Below, in pieces: positions 24,301-35,600 of a stretch of DNA of 64,000 bases; within the stretch, counting starts at the first letter, position 1; the number at the start of each line of letters is the position of its first letter. Below the pieces are notes generated by a model that saw only the letters and a list, made by a program, of their open reading frames with translations, did not search any database and was not told where the DNA came from. Source of the DNA: Branchiostoma floridae (lineage: Eukaryota; Chordata; Leptocardii; Amphioxiformes; Branchiostomatidae); the NCBI RefSeq assembly GCF_000003815.2, contig NC_049979.1:23892724-23956723 (forward strand), in the 5' to 3' direction. A program made the position numbers and the translations under genes.

Positions 24301-25468
24301 AGTCCTCCTGGCTGGGTCCAGGATGATTATACCCAAGTCCATGAGAGCAGAGGTCCTAGAGATGATTCATCAAGGACACCTGGGTATCGAGAAATGCATA
24401 CTCAGAGCAAAATCTGCAGTCTACTGGCCGGGCATGTACAAACAAATCGAGAAAGCAGTTGCAGCATGCCCCACATGCCAAAAGCACAAGAACTCGCAAC
24501 AGAAAGAAGAGATGATGCCAACAGAGATACCAAGCAGACCATGGCAAACAGTAGGCATGGACCTGTTTACCACCAATGACCAATGGTTTCTACTCCTGGT
24601 AGACTACTACTCCAAATTCCCATTTGTGAAGAGTCTCGCCAACCTGAAGGCATCAACAGTAACATCCAGCATACGAGGTATATTCGCAGAACAAGGGATC
24701 CCAGCAGAAGTCATATGCGACAATGGGACACAATTCACATCCCAAGAGTTCCGGCAGCTGGCCAACGAGTACGGATTCAACATTACAACATCATCACCGC
24801 ACTACCCAAAGGGGCATGGATTTATAGAAAGACATGTACAGACGGTGAAGAAAACGCTGATCAAATGCAAAGAATCAAGATCAGACCCAAACCTAGCCAT
24901 GCTAGCCATCCGCACCACACCGATCAAGCCAGGTATGAAATCGCCAGCGGAGCTGTTAAACGGACGGAAGTACAAAGACATCTTGCCGACCAAAATACCT
25001 CCACCACTTGACCAGGAAGAAACAAGGGCCAAGCTGGAAAAGGCACAACAAGCAGCGAAACAGCACTACGACACCCAGGCAAAGAGTCTGCCTGAGCTGG
25101 CCAGGGGCCAGAACATCCACGTACAGGACCCTATCCGAAAAACGTGGAGCCCCGGCAAAGTCATTGACAAAGCTGCAACACCGAGATCATATGTTGTAGA
25201 GACCGACACCGGGAGACAACTGAGAAGAAACAGAGTGCACATACGACCAACTCCAGAAGTGAAAGCACCTGCAGCTACAACTCCAGAGACAACACCTGCG
25301 GCGTCAGCAACGCAGACTACACATGAGTCGACCCTGCAACCACCAACTACTGCAGCACCACACGCGACGACACCGAGTACGACAAAGCCGACATCCGCGA
25401 CAACGCCGAGTACGACAAAGTCAACGAGAACGAGGTCGAACATCCAACCACCAGTGCGTTACCGCTGA
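21356..25468 (+). CDS. Gag-Pol polyprotein of the Ty3/gypsy element
   Basis: 1370 codons from the first in-frame ATG (an open GTG-led extension starts at 21278). Gag: N-terminal helical region, then a Cys-rich stretch ending in a CX2CX4HX4C knuckle near residues 247-260. Protease: IDTGAQ with the catalytic Asp at about residue 342. Reverse transcriptase: LDPRDLN, RLPFGL, and the catalytic IADDI box (Asp647, Asp648), a variant of the usual Y-x-DD. RNase H: QVDAS with Asp794, then IERELLA and ESDHRPLE. Integrase: HHCC zinc region from His1005, then Asp1069, Asp1122 and Glu1158, giving a D-D-35-E signature. The C-terminus is a Thr/Pro/Ala-rich tail of about 70 residues with no chromodomain visible. 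Gag and Pol share one frame with no frameshift or stop between them. All catalytic residues are present. Confidence 0.96.
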   Translation: MAAAQQTMLTTLIPEMDWNADDPVKTFRKFKQRIELAFKTFLKDATDEEKVSYLLLLAGDDGLEIRNSWDLSPEQEKDPNKILEKFEKHLEPKTNHRIFRYEFQSMRQGPEESISDYMSRLKNVADKCNFKDKTEKDGRLLDQMIWGCAYKKVQKTLIGKHELTLAAAVKEAVQHESTEKCMTTLTISTQAKEAKVDAISNRKHTPSSKQKASYRPPQKQSANICRNCGTEHEFNDRKKCPAHGSTCNGCGKPNHWRKMCRSKGKSKPQEYRGYRKANPKHVHYQQEEQYSSGEETLSIGAIYVHEVEHKNNAQNSEAYTTFQIKKKIGKKTTNINLRLKIDTGAQSNVMPVEHYQQIFPENMTKGGEVKAGILTPSSTVLSAYGGDKIPHLGKTTISGKHKGREVKCTFFVTKSKGPSILGLAACQQLGIITIHEIQATPEDGKIKETVPIKDRPAIHNKEQLIKMYPECFDDTVGCFEEEYHITVDPDVEPVIHPPRRVPLELREKLKKQLEEMTEKGVISEVTQPTDWVNSIVIKEKPNGKLRICLDPRDLNLALKRNHYPTPTLEEITPSLAGAKVFSKLDASNGYWNIKIDEESSLLTTFNTPYGRFKFNRLPFGLKVSQDVFQRKIDETYKGCKGAIGIADDIQVYGKTDDDHDFHLHEAMEKTRQAGIKLNASKCIIKESECKFFGMIYTAEGVKPDPEKVKAIHDIKPPQDEKELRSLLGLIQYMSAFIPKLADRTTNIRELLKEDVEYKWSAPHTEDLNKIKQLISEKTTLQYYDREKPVILQVDASIKGVGAALIQDGKPIAFASKALSPAETRYANIERELLAVVYGCEKFHTYLYGRSFEVESDHRPLEQINKKNLTKAPNRLQRLLLRLQSYDMSIRYKPGKEMLLADALSRLSQHDKQEMDGLKVQIHHLVKVTTVKLEQIKEETSKDEELQLLAQTVTQGWPEKRKETQAIIHEYWTIRDDISVEDGVLLAGSRMIIPKSMRAEVLEMIHQGHLGIEKCILRAKSAVYWPGMYKQIEKAVAACPTCQKHKNSQQKEEMMPTEIPSRPWQTVGMDLFTTNDQWFLLLVDYYSKFPFVKSLANLKASTVTSSIRGIFAEQGIPAEVICDNGTQFTSQEFRQLANEYGFNITTSSPHYPKGHGFIERHVQTVKKTLIKCKESRSDPNLAMLAIRTTPIKPGMKSPAELLNGRKYKDILPTKIPPPLDQEETRAKLEKAQQAAKQHYDTQAKSLPELARGQNIHVQDPIRKTWSPGKVIDKAATPRSYVVETDTGRQLRRNRVHIRPTPEVKAPAATTPETTPAASATQTTHESTLQPPTTAAPHATTPSTTKPTSATTPSTTKSTRTRSNIQPPVRYR

Positions 25469-25676
25469 CGAGAGAAAGAACTGTTCTCAGATAGAAAAGA
25501 ACTGAGAAAGAGATTAGACTAAAACTGTTCTTAGAAGTTAGATGCAAAGTATAACTGCTGAAAACCATTGTTATTGTTAAAGTACTAACCAAAAGTTGAA
25601 ACAAACATAAGAACAAGAGCAAAACAAGAGCTGGACAAGGACTCTAGAAAAAAACCAGCCAAAGACTATTCTACTT

Positions 25677-25689
25677 AAAGAAAGAGGGA
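25677..25689 (+). promoter_or_regulatory. Polypurine tract
   Basis: AAAGAAAGAGGGA directly before the 3' LTR, the expected primer for plus-strand DNA synthesis. Confidence 0.85.
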
Positions 25690-25916
25690 TGTTACATATC
25701 CAGATAATCTCATCAGGCAAGACCCAGCATGCTTTATGGGGCCTTGGACCGAATCACTCTCAGTCAAATCACATGACCTATTTTTGTATCACTACACCAC
25801 CACATGTACAGAGCTAGAAGTTTGTAGATTAAATCTTAGTCCGCTCATCAAGTGTCTCCTAGTCGTCCATCGTAGTCAACAGAGCACTACAAGGAGTCAG
25901 GGATCCAAACACAACA
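25690..25916 (+). repeat. 3' LTR
   Basis: 227 bp, reads the same as the 5' LTR; followed by the GTCGC target duplication. Confidence 0.96.
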
Positions 25917-26290
25917 GTCGCATTGAAGTAAAAGTTCAGCCAAAAGACGATTAAAATGCGCTTGGGAACTTAGCAATCTAGCGTAGAGCGTGAAGAAGCG
26001 TCCAGAATTTAGCGTATTACGTAGTCAGCCCTTTCGAATTTAGCGCAGAGCGTTGTCGGGACCCCCGCATGGGGGCCCTCCTTACTGACTACATCATTTT
26101 GATAGATTGACAGGTTTGCTGTTCATGCCAGTAAAAAAGCACTGACTTGTCTCAAGATCATTTTGCTGATATCAACTTTTAGAAGCAAAGAATCTTACAA
26201 CCGCATCAAGCACTTTCTTGAATTCATATGATATCTAGACTCAAATGTTTCTTGCGTCTTTCACCTTCTGCTTTATGTTCTTGATGCTCC

Positions 26291-26372
26291 AAAGTTCGAT
26301 ATGTTTTGAGGACAACATATGTCAGAGTTAGAAAGTTCGATATGTTTTGAGGACAACATATGTCAGACAGTC
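26291..26372. repeat. 41-bp direct duplication
   Basis: Two adjacent, essentially identical copies of AAAGTTCGATATGTTTTGAG followed by GACAACATATGTCAGA. The second copy gains an extra CAGT-containing piece before GAGTTAG. Confidence 0.8.
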
Positions 26373-27119
26373 AGAGTTAGAAAGATACATGTATTAAGAG
26401 TCTTGAGGCTAGAGTGCTCTGACATTTTGTTGGATGTGGTCAATGTGCGTAATTGAAAGATTACCCATGGTTACTATGTCCTTCCAGAAAAGGTTAAATC
26501 ATCAGTTGCCGCCAAACATTGGATACTGTAGCTTATAGCTGTCAAGTACATGTACATTTTGTCCCCTAGGAACTCAGCATACCATCGTAGCAAAATATTG
26601 TCCTTACAAATACAAATGAAGCTTCTTGCACAGATGTTGACATTGTCAAGTGAAAGTACACCTGCGCAAGGCAGATTGCAGGTGGTTTATTACCTTGCTA
26701 GTGGTGGTCCAAAGGCTTACAGGTGAACCTTGTCCAACTAATTGGACTGTACAAGGGTTTACATTATTTATGATGCTTGAATAAAGTACCCCCTTCTGAC
26801 ATTAACCAAGACTGTGCACTTATGTGTGTAGCATATTGTAACTGCTCCAGGCAGCGAGACCTTGTGTTGGACAGGCTACCATTAGATCTGCAACCAACTG
26901 TACATCTGTTATAATGGACTGTTCCACACTGCTGCTTTCAAGATGGGGGGTGTTAATTCTACATTAGGCTACAGCAAGTAAATTTTATGGATGACATCAG
27001 CGCGCACATTTATTTTCGCCTGATTAAAAAAAAGAATCTTTTTCTTATGCAGGGATGGTCAATGCAGGGTTGTAGCCAGCCTGAAATCATATTCCGTCCC
27101 TTGATTTTGAATGGCTTTG

Positions 27120-27215
27120 GCGTGGCGTTCCTAGGGGGATCCGGGGGCATGCTCCCAAGAAAAATTTTGAAGTCTAGACCCTCTGAAAAGCTATTTCCTG
27201 CATTTTGAGGGTTAA
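27120..27215 (-). repeat. Diverged inverted copy of the 20 kb repeat
   Basis: On the minus strand it reads TGCAGGAAATAGCTTTTCAG then AGGGTCTAGACTTCAAAATTT and GGGAGCATGCCCC, matching the cores and the GGGAGCATGCCC end seen at 20700-20765. Confidence 0.65.
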
Positions 27216-29503
27216 ATTTTGCTCACAGAGGACGGAATGGGTAAAAATGTTTTCCGTCCCCAGATGCAAAATTCCGTCAAAGAACGGAAGGACAGGTGCT
27301 GGCTACAACCCTGGGTCAATGGATGGATATTTGCTGTGGGCTTACTAGAAAACACTGCTACAGTGGCCAGAAATAATCATCCCTTCAATAACTACAGACA
27401 TGCCAAATTTTGAACAAATCCATCAAATTCGAAAAGGATGTTATCTGACAGTCTGGATGTTATCACAAGTTATAGGTGCAAACCCACAAACAGAAACAGC
27501 CCCCCTGTTGTAGATGAACCTCCTCTCAGAAGTAATAAAACACAGTACAGTATTATAGCTGGTCAGGAGTATTCTGTTCTAGATCCTGATTTAAAAGGGG
27601 GACGGCATTGAATGGCAGTTGGAGATGGGAGAGAGTAAAGAAATCTTTCCCATCCTGTTATTGTATACCAGTGTCCACTTTCATATGTGTCTTGTCAGTC
27701 ATCCAGCTTTATCCTATATGATAGCCATATAGTATGATATACATCTTGATATCTGTTGATACCCAAGGATAATGCTGATCTCCAAGCAGATCTATTAGTT
27801 GGCAATATAGCATCCACGGGCATTATGGATAATGCAATGTTCGCAGTCTATGTCATTATCAAATGTCCTTTTATTTCTGTGGCTGCAGATTCAACAGCAT
27901 TTTCCTAAATTAATCTTGACGCATCATACACAGATTGACATCAATTGGAGATGAAAGCACACAAAGGGATTGTATCACGGAAAGTAATTATGGACCTGCT
28001 ACAATGCCATTATACTGTTATCAAATTGTACAATATAGAATGTGTAGGAATTAAAGGCAGTATGATTTGGTAAAAAAATTTCATTGCTTTGTCATAAAAC
28101 TAACAGTAACAGCAGTATACAGTATAACTTATTTTATCCATTAAAGTTCCATATTATTTGTTTATAAATCTTCTGTTGCAAATAAGAGATATACTGTGAT
28201 TATAGAAATCAACAGGTTTAGATTTACCATATTGAATGTATAATCATCAGACAGCTAAATGTGTTTTCAGAGTTTTCTTTGTATCAATATCAAATCTTTA
28301 GACTTAATCAATGTGTCAAGGCTGCATAGACTGGGCTGCCAAGGACTAAAGACTACATGTATAAGCATTTTTGTGCACCCAAAATTGGAGCTGTAGTCAC
28401 AAGTCACATAAAAAAGTCCTGCCTGAGTAATCATGTATGTAAGACCCTCTGCTGTAAGTATCGAACTGTCTTACCCAACCATGCAACCACCATCATGCAA
28501 TCCCCTGGGCCCAGGACACATTCAATACCAACACATTCAATATCATAACAATGAAAATTGATTGACAGCAGCATCCATGTCTGCAGCAGCCATTTTAATT
28601 TAATTGGAGAATTTTTACAGGTGCTAGCCTGGTAACCATCCAATGGGCAATTAAGCAATGGCCTTCTCCTGTCAGTCTATCTTTCCAAATTATTGGCCTT
28701 ATTGTGATTACTATATCATAGATTGAGGCTTAAGTGTAGGCGTATTACATGATGATTGATCATGTACCAAATGTATATATCATCCAGCTACATGTATCCT
28801 ATTGAGCAACTCCCTGGCCTCAGCAAGAATTGCCCAGTCCTGTGAGTGTGAGTGGTTGCTGATGAGTGAGACCAGGTTTGACTGTATATTCAAGCTTTAC
28901 CACATCCTGTGTAGAATTTACTCACAGCATAGGTCAGGCTAACTGTATGTTTGAACAGTTTAAGTACGCTTTCTCCACTCACTCCTTAGGTAAACATGAG
29001 GATTTCCTCTGCCGAAGTATATCTTTGAAGCCTGAAGTACCTTTTTGATTATTTCCTCTCCCCAACAACGCTGCCTGCAACTGGTAGTTTTGGATCTTCA
29101 TCATATTTTACCCTCAACTTCCAGTGCTTGGCAAAATTGTCAGGAAACTACACAGACTGTTAAATCAAACTAGAAATGTAACATTTGCATTCAAGTATTT
29201 AATGTTGTACCCTTAACAATGGTCTAGCCTAACTAAACTAACTGCTCTGTTACTTTGTTCTTACTCAAGCACAGTCATATATGGTGACCAGCCCCTCCAG
29301 CTCTGTCCTGCCACTTGTTACATAATGACATCAAACACCACAGAGTGTCTGACACTTCACCAGTTACCATGGTGACAGCTGTCTGGTCCAGGTCATTGAC
29401 CTTATTTCTTTGAAGAATTACAAGAAGAACTGGAGCATAAAAGGATAAAGAATATGTCTCCCTTCTGTGAAGGTAAACATAATCATGCATGTCTTTTCCC
29501 CAG

Positions 29504-29600
29504 ATGTACTGTATGCTTGCTGAAATGAAGAGATGCCATCCAGTGCTGTAGTGAAAGTTTAAACTTCCGCTGGTGATCTGTTTAATCAGCAGAATACAAC
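29504..29600 (+). other. 5' UTR part of a Dispatched exon
   Basis: A pyrimidine-rich acceptor (GTCTTTTCCCCAG ending 29503) precedes this stretch, and the exon ends at the donor GTAAGT at 29606. It carries a short upstream open frame from the ATG at 29504 to a TAG 16 codons later, and an in-frame TAA before the proposed start codon. Earlier non-coding exons and the promoter were not located. Confidence 0.5.
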
Positions 29601-32600
29601 ATGGGGTAAGTGCTTTATCTTTTTCTTTTAATTAAAAGTTTTAACTTTGACTTTCATTAGTGAATTATAAAGCTACATTTAACTTGAAGTACCGTAATCC
29701 ACGTAGTTCAAATTGAACATTGTTCAGAGTTTTTGCTCTTGGATGTTGCCCAAATCAGGTCCAGTGAAACGTTGTCCACCCTTACTGCACATTAATCTTG
29801 TCTATCCTCGATGAATCTGTGACAACAGACAAGATACTGCATAACCTATTATGTGTGTTTGGCCAATTTGCAGTGCTCAAAATAAATCACTGTCACTTAC
29901 ATAACTGTATTTTTTTATTGGTCCTCTCATTCTTTGCAATTATGATATATAACAAGCAGTTAGGTACATGTAATGTACTGTAATAAAGTATGAAGTTTGT
30001 AATAGGTTGCATTATTGACACAAACCACACGTATCAAGTCATTTCTTTTGTTGATAGTTCCAGAAGCAATGTTGTATTTTACTAGTGCTATCGTGTTCTG
30101 GACGAACTTGAAGATAATGATTTTGATTGATAGATCCCAAAGGAGCAGGCTTGTTGGAGTAAAGGTGCTTACCTAGGATTATAATGAAGCTTGCTGAACT
30201 CCATGTTACCCAAGGGATGCGTTATGGTGATTGATAGGATAGTTATAGACTTGTTGTTGTGCACTCACTTTGCCCTACACAGTTATTCTTACCTTAGACA
30301 ATAACACTCAACGTTTTAGGTGTCATTTGTATGTGTGATTCATTGGACAGCATAACTTGAAAAGCTATGGATGGATCCTTACAATATTTGGTAGGGGGGG
30401 TAGGCATCAGGAAAAGAAAGGTCAAGTTCGATAAATGACCTCCTAGCAACATTTCAAGGTACAACATGGACACTACCATTTTGATATCTCGTGTTTTGGG
30501 CATGACATGGTCATGGTTTTTTATGACAGAAAGGGACAGATTTTGTTTCAAAGTTTGAATGAGAATAACTCATGAAGGGATTGACGGATTGTTATGGTTT
30601 ATGACTTGTACATACCATGTGACTGTGAGATCGCGTAGCACAGCGGCAGCGTGTTGGCCTTGAGACCGAGAGGTCTCGAGTTCAAACCCGGCTGCCGTGT
30701 CACCGATCTTGTGCCCTCGGAAAAGGCACTTTACACGACTTTCCTCACCTCACTCAGGTGAAAATGAGTACCTCACCCCATGCACGATGGGAGAGCCACA
30801 CCCTATGCACATTAAAAAAAACAACCACACGTGCGATGGTGCAGTGTGCAATGGAGCAAACCATTCCGTCTGGAGTTGGTGATTCACTACAAATCACGCG
30901 GACGGAGGCCTGGCGAGCCTCTGTCTCGTATCAGCCATATGGTGATTTACATCATTCACCATTCCCCGGAGAGGAGATAGGCGCGGAATAACTTCAATAA
31001 AAACTAGAGTTCATCGAACACATCCCTTCGCCAAATAATCATGCCTTTATTAATACTTTAAGGTCTTTTTCATGTATTACTAAATAGTACCTACCCCAAT
31101 AGCAAATGACTGCATGAACTTGTGTTCCTCACAAACCCACAAATGCTACCAAAGATAACTTTCTTGGCCAACTGGTGACAATGGAATTATGTACACTGTT
31201 GTGATACTTTCTAGCGCAACTTTCATAATCATAGTGCTTTATTAAAATCATGTAGTCTCTACCAGACTCCAGCCTGGCCGAATAGTATTGATGATAGGGG
31301 GCATTGGACTGTGACCAAAGATGACCTCAGTGGTAGCATCCCTAGTCAATCAGAATTTCATGCTTGTCAAGAGGATTTTCACAGTGTTAGGGCGTCCAGG
31401 TCACAAGGCTTCTCAGGCAAAACATCTGGCAAACAGCTGTGACCTTAAATATAGGTAAAAATGAGATGCATCTGTATATAGAAAACACTGTTTATTTCTG
31501 TTAATTGCATAACTTTCCCTAAGTAATTATATCAAATAGATGTTGATAATCAACCAAAGTACCTAGCTACCAAAAACAAAAAATATCCATCAATCTCCTC
31601 TGCAGTTATCCTTCTTAAAAGCTACAAACTACAAAGACCCACTGCAGTTCCAAACAAGCTGCTAGGGGGCCCAAAATTAGACCATTGACTCCTAGTACCA
31701 ACAGCTATCCACCATTAAAAAATCATGAACCTGGCACTTCTGGAAAATTTAGGCGCAAACTTTGATGCTCACTTGCAGTACCAAAACAAGTCGCCAGGAG
31801 GCCCATTATCGAACTTGACCTTCCTTTCTGTGTCCCCTACCTATCAACCAAATATCATTAGCATCCATAAAGAACATCTCGAGTTATCTTGCATACAGAC
31901 AAACGCACTTACATACAAAGCCAGCTACAGCACCATAGGTAAAAGGTAGCTAAACCATTCTTGCACATGACAATCCTTTCCACAACCGCTAAACACCTGC
32001 CAAATATCGTGGAAATCGCCCAGCTACATTTTGACTTATGCTTCCCGAAAAAACACCAAAAAAAATACCAAGCTCGCTAATGTACCGTAGGAAAACGCCA
32101 GGTAACCCATTTTCGAACTAGGCATGCATTTCAACAACCGCTACACACCTGCAAAAAATAAAAAAAGTTCCATCCACAATTTCTCGAGTTATATCCTGTT
32201 GACCTACATACAGACCCAAGTCAGGCAAAAACATAATCTTCTTGGCGAAGCTAATAAGTGTCAAGCATCAGATCAGAAGCAGACCAATATCTACCGATGC
32301 AAACCCATTAAATAGAGTGCAAGTCTCTGCTGAAATCTTCAGAGCCTTTTTGCCTGCTTTCAATGTCGTGTGGTGCCATCCCGTGGAAAATACAACGTAA
32401 CAAGACGGTGGTTTCAGGTAATTGGCACAGCCTCCAGGAACATGCATTAATTTTGTTGCCATTTGTCTTGCATGAGAGTTTTCGTGCCAGTATAATGGAC
32501 ATGAAGTCACGCGAAGACTTTATTATGCAATGCCGAAGTTTTAACATCAAGTGTGTGATAGGCACATGTACATGTGTGAAGGTTCCGGGTCGGAATTTTT

Positions 32601-35600
32601 TGTGAGTCCGTACCACAAAAGTAAGTATTCATGATTTAATCAATTCATAGGTGTACCCCCTCGTTTTGGTTCGCAATTTTTCGGCTACTGCTATAGCAGT
32701 GTATAATCTTTTGTATTTCACGAAAAGTCTGTTCTTCGTAGTATTTTTCGATGGCGCAGATTTTGCCATGCGGCTAATACTTCCTTATATTATTCGCTTC
32801 AAGATTGCATAAAATCAGAATTAAAAACTGGAGGCAGAATGATCCATCAGAGGCCATTTTGACAAAAAGTCTAAAATGATTATGTACATGTAGAAGAGAC
32901 CACCACAAACATTGGTTCACAGACCTTACACAAGACAAAAAAAAATTCTTTTTATCCAACAAATTTTCGGGGCTTCCCAATAATATGTCTAGGCTGTACT
33001 ATTGAATAAATATACAATGCATGAGCATAACCAAGAACACCTTCCTTGCAAGGAATGCAGACTAATTACATGTACAATACTGTATTAGTTAGTGGTGGCA
33101 AACAGTCCTCCACTGTGATTTTCTGACAACACAAATATCATGCATTTCCAATGTATTACTACAGTGTATTTAGAACACCAAAGCTTGTTTTTCTCTTCTT
33201 CTGCCAATAATACTGAATTTACAAACACAACAATCCCAAAACAGCAAGATGAAACACCCCAGGATTCCTTTTCTAGTTGGCTATATATATGTATATTGTA
33301 CAGGGTCCAAAATCAGATTTTTAACACAAGTACTATGAGAGACATTTTATTATCTTTCTAAGACTTAGGTGTCAAGAATATGGTTTATACTACAATGATG
33401 TATACTTTGTTATCTTGACATACATAGACCTACGAAAATATTTGAGTGCACCCACAGAAAAAAATTGGATGCGCAGCTACTGTTTTGGGTGCACCAAGGT
33501 GCACAAGCACCCAGTATTTTGAGGCCTGTTACTTATAGCTCTAAACAACACCAAACATTTATGGTGTTAGATTAGAACCTTCACTCTTCCAAACTGGTAC
33601 TGGTGCTTGATTTGGCATACTGAAGGTTACGAGTCCAAAGATAGTCCGTTACAAACAAAATATATTTCAGAGTAAATATAATGTCCTCATGATTATTTTT
33701 TTAGGGTTGCTAACTGTGTATGCGGAGGTTTCAACAGAATTATTTCTCGAGCCAGATCTGTTTTTGACCAACCTAATCATAACGTCACACGGTGAGTGTT
33801 GAAAAAACATGAAGTTTCAAAAAATCACTTTCATCTGTGAGATGGGTACTTGTATTATAGAGTTAGAATATGACATAAAATGTTTGGCGTCATTCTTTCA
33901 TGACATCAAGCAAATTGTACAAATAGCATTGAGCAGTTCTTTGAAGAGCAAAATTAAATTTTGAATAGCTGAGAGTTTTGATTTTCATTTTATTTGATGA
34001 AACCCATGCATCAAATACCATTGAGGGTACAGACTAGGGCAACAGTAGGTGCTTGGGAGTTACAAGACTAGTCTTATTGTACGTTTGTAATGCATCTTGC
34101 GAAGGGCAGTGATACATTTTGCTTTGCAGATTTGTTAGATCATGTATAGAGTAAGACTTAGAGAGTTGATTCTAAAGCAAAATTTGTCTATGAAGAATGG
34201 CAAAGTTAAAAAGTCGCTAACATGTGACATGTTAGCCTTGTAACGTGTCTGCGAGGGATGATTAATAAGATAAGTTGCACAACTTAAATTTTGGGAGTCC
34301 AACACAGCTGCATTTTATGTCGTCTACCAAAATTCACGGTCACCATTGTGAGCATTACTTTAATTTGCAAGCAACACCCGCGTGGGCAAGTAACTTTTAG
34401 ATAAAAGAGGAGGGGAAAAAATGGACAATTGAGTTGCCACATGAGTCGTGCAGGTCAATTTGCATATAACTGGGAGTGTAATTAGATACCCCCTTCTTTC
34501 AAGGTGAAATATGAAGGGAAGCTTCACCATGCATTTGGACTTGTTTTTATTGCAACTTTTTACATTTTCAAAAGGATGTCAACTGGAAAGTTAAATGACA
34601 TTGAGTTGAAATTTGGTGGATGGTTCATACATGTACTTAATAATTATACCCCAAAATTTGAGTTGTGTACCTTATTTCTGGGTGTGGCTGAGAACTTGTA
34701 TGCTTGTGTGCCCTTTAGGCACGTGTTAAGAGAACAATTTGCATACTCCCAAAGATGTTGACCTTCCTTATTGTATTGATCCACTAAGCACAATTTACTC
34801 GAAACGTGGAGACCCAACCGGGAAGATTGGAGCAATTTTTATGCAGCGAGTGTGATTGGACAATCAAATCCTTTGGCACTCTCCTTATTAACTATAAAAG
34901 TCATCTCATGCAGTATACCGAAACCTGTTGAGATTGAAATGCTGACGGGAATACATGATGGGAATTTATGTGCTGTTTGTTAAGCATACATTTCATGCAT
35001 CTTCATTGAGGGATTTGTTGATTAGACTTCAGTATACATAACTGTAATTTCAGTCATTGGTTGTCAACATTAGCAAGTCATTATATTTATGATTTTCATC
35101 AGTATTTCTGAAATAAATAGCTTGTTGTTCATCCACCATTTCTATCCTGGTAATAAGCCATTTTGTGTTTGAGAGTATCCCTAGAGTCCTAAAAATGAAT
35201 GTAATGTCAGTAGAGATTTTTTTTCTTCTTTTGATATTGCCTAGCAACTACTGGCTGGATTTGCAAATTCAAGAATTATTAACATTTTCCTTTACATTGA
35301 TTTGTTAAATCCCTCACAAATTCCTGAAAAGGTCTACAAGAAGGATTTGAAGCATTGTAGCCTTTTAGTTTACGTGATATAGATTCAAGTTTTTAAAGGA
35401 CGATTCAGACAATTACTTGGCGATTGTTATCATACGCAATAAAACAAAGCATTGAAAAACCTCAGATCTATTTTCAAAGGACAAGAGAATCATGCCTTGG
35501 GTGAAATGTTGGTTACATCAGCATGCACGCAGTCCTACGTGCACAAGTGTTCTGAATACAGAAGCAGTTTGGATTACTTGATAAGGAAATAACAGGTGTT

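Larger units (their letters stand above)
21019..25916 (+). mobile_element. Complete Ty3/gypsy LTR retrotransposon
   Basis: Two 227-bp LTRs (21019-21245 and 25690-25916) begin TG and end CA. By eye they are identical along their length. A 5-bp target duplication, GTCGC, flanks the element (21014-21018 and 25917-25921). A primer-binding site touches the 5' LTR and a purine tract precedes the 3' LTR. One uninterrupted gag-pol frame fills the interior. There is no envelope frame. The domain order protease, RT, RNase H, integrase is that of the Ty3/gypsy superfamily. Identical LTRs and an open frame mean a recent insertion that may still be competent. It lies in repeat-rich intergenic DNA. Confidence 0.97.
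25922..29503. other. Spacer upstream of Dispatched, no supported gene
   Basis: Contains a 41-bp tandem duplication (26291-26331 and 26332-26372, AAAGTTCGATATGTTTTGAG...) and a minus-oriented copy of the 20 kb repeat at about 27120-27215, flanked by ACGGAATGG/GTCCCTTGA words. The rest is AT-rich with no exon-like block. Confidence 0.4.

Noticed and set aside
30624-30701. A second tRNA gene
   Set aside because: A and B boxes are present but the stems are decayed and a SINE body with a tail follows.
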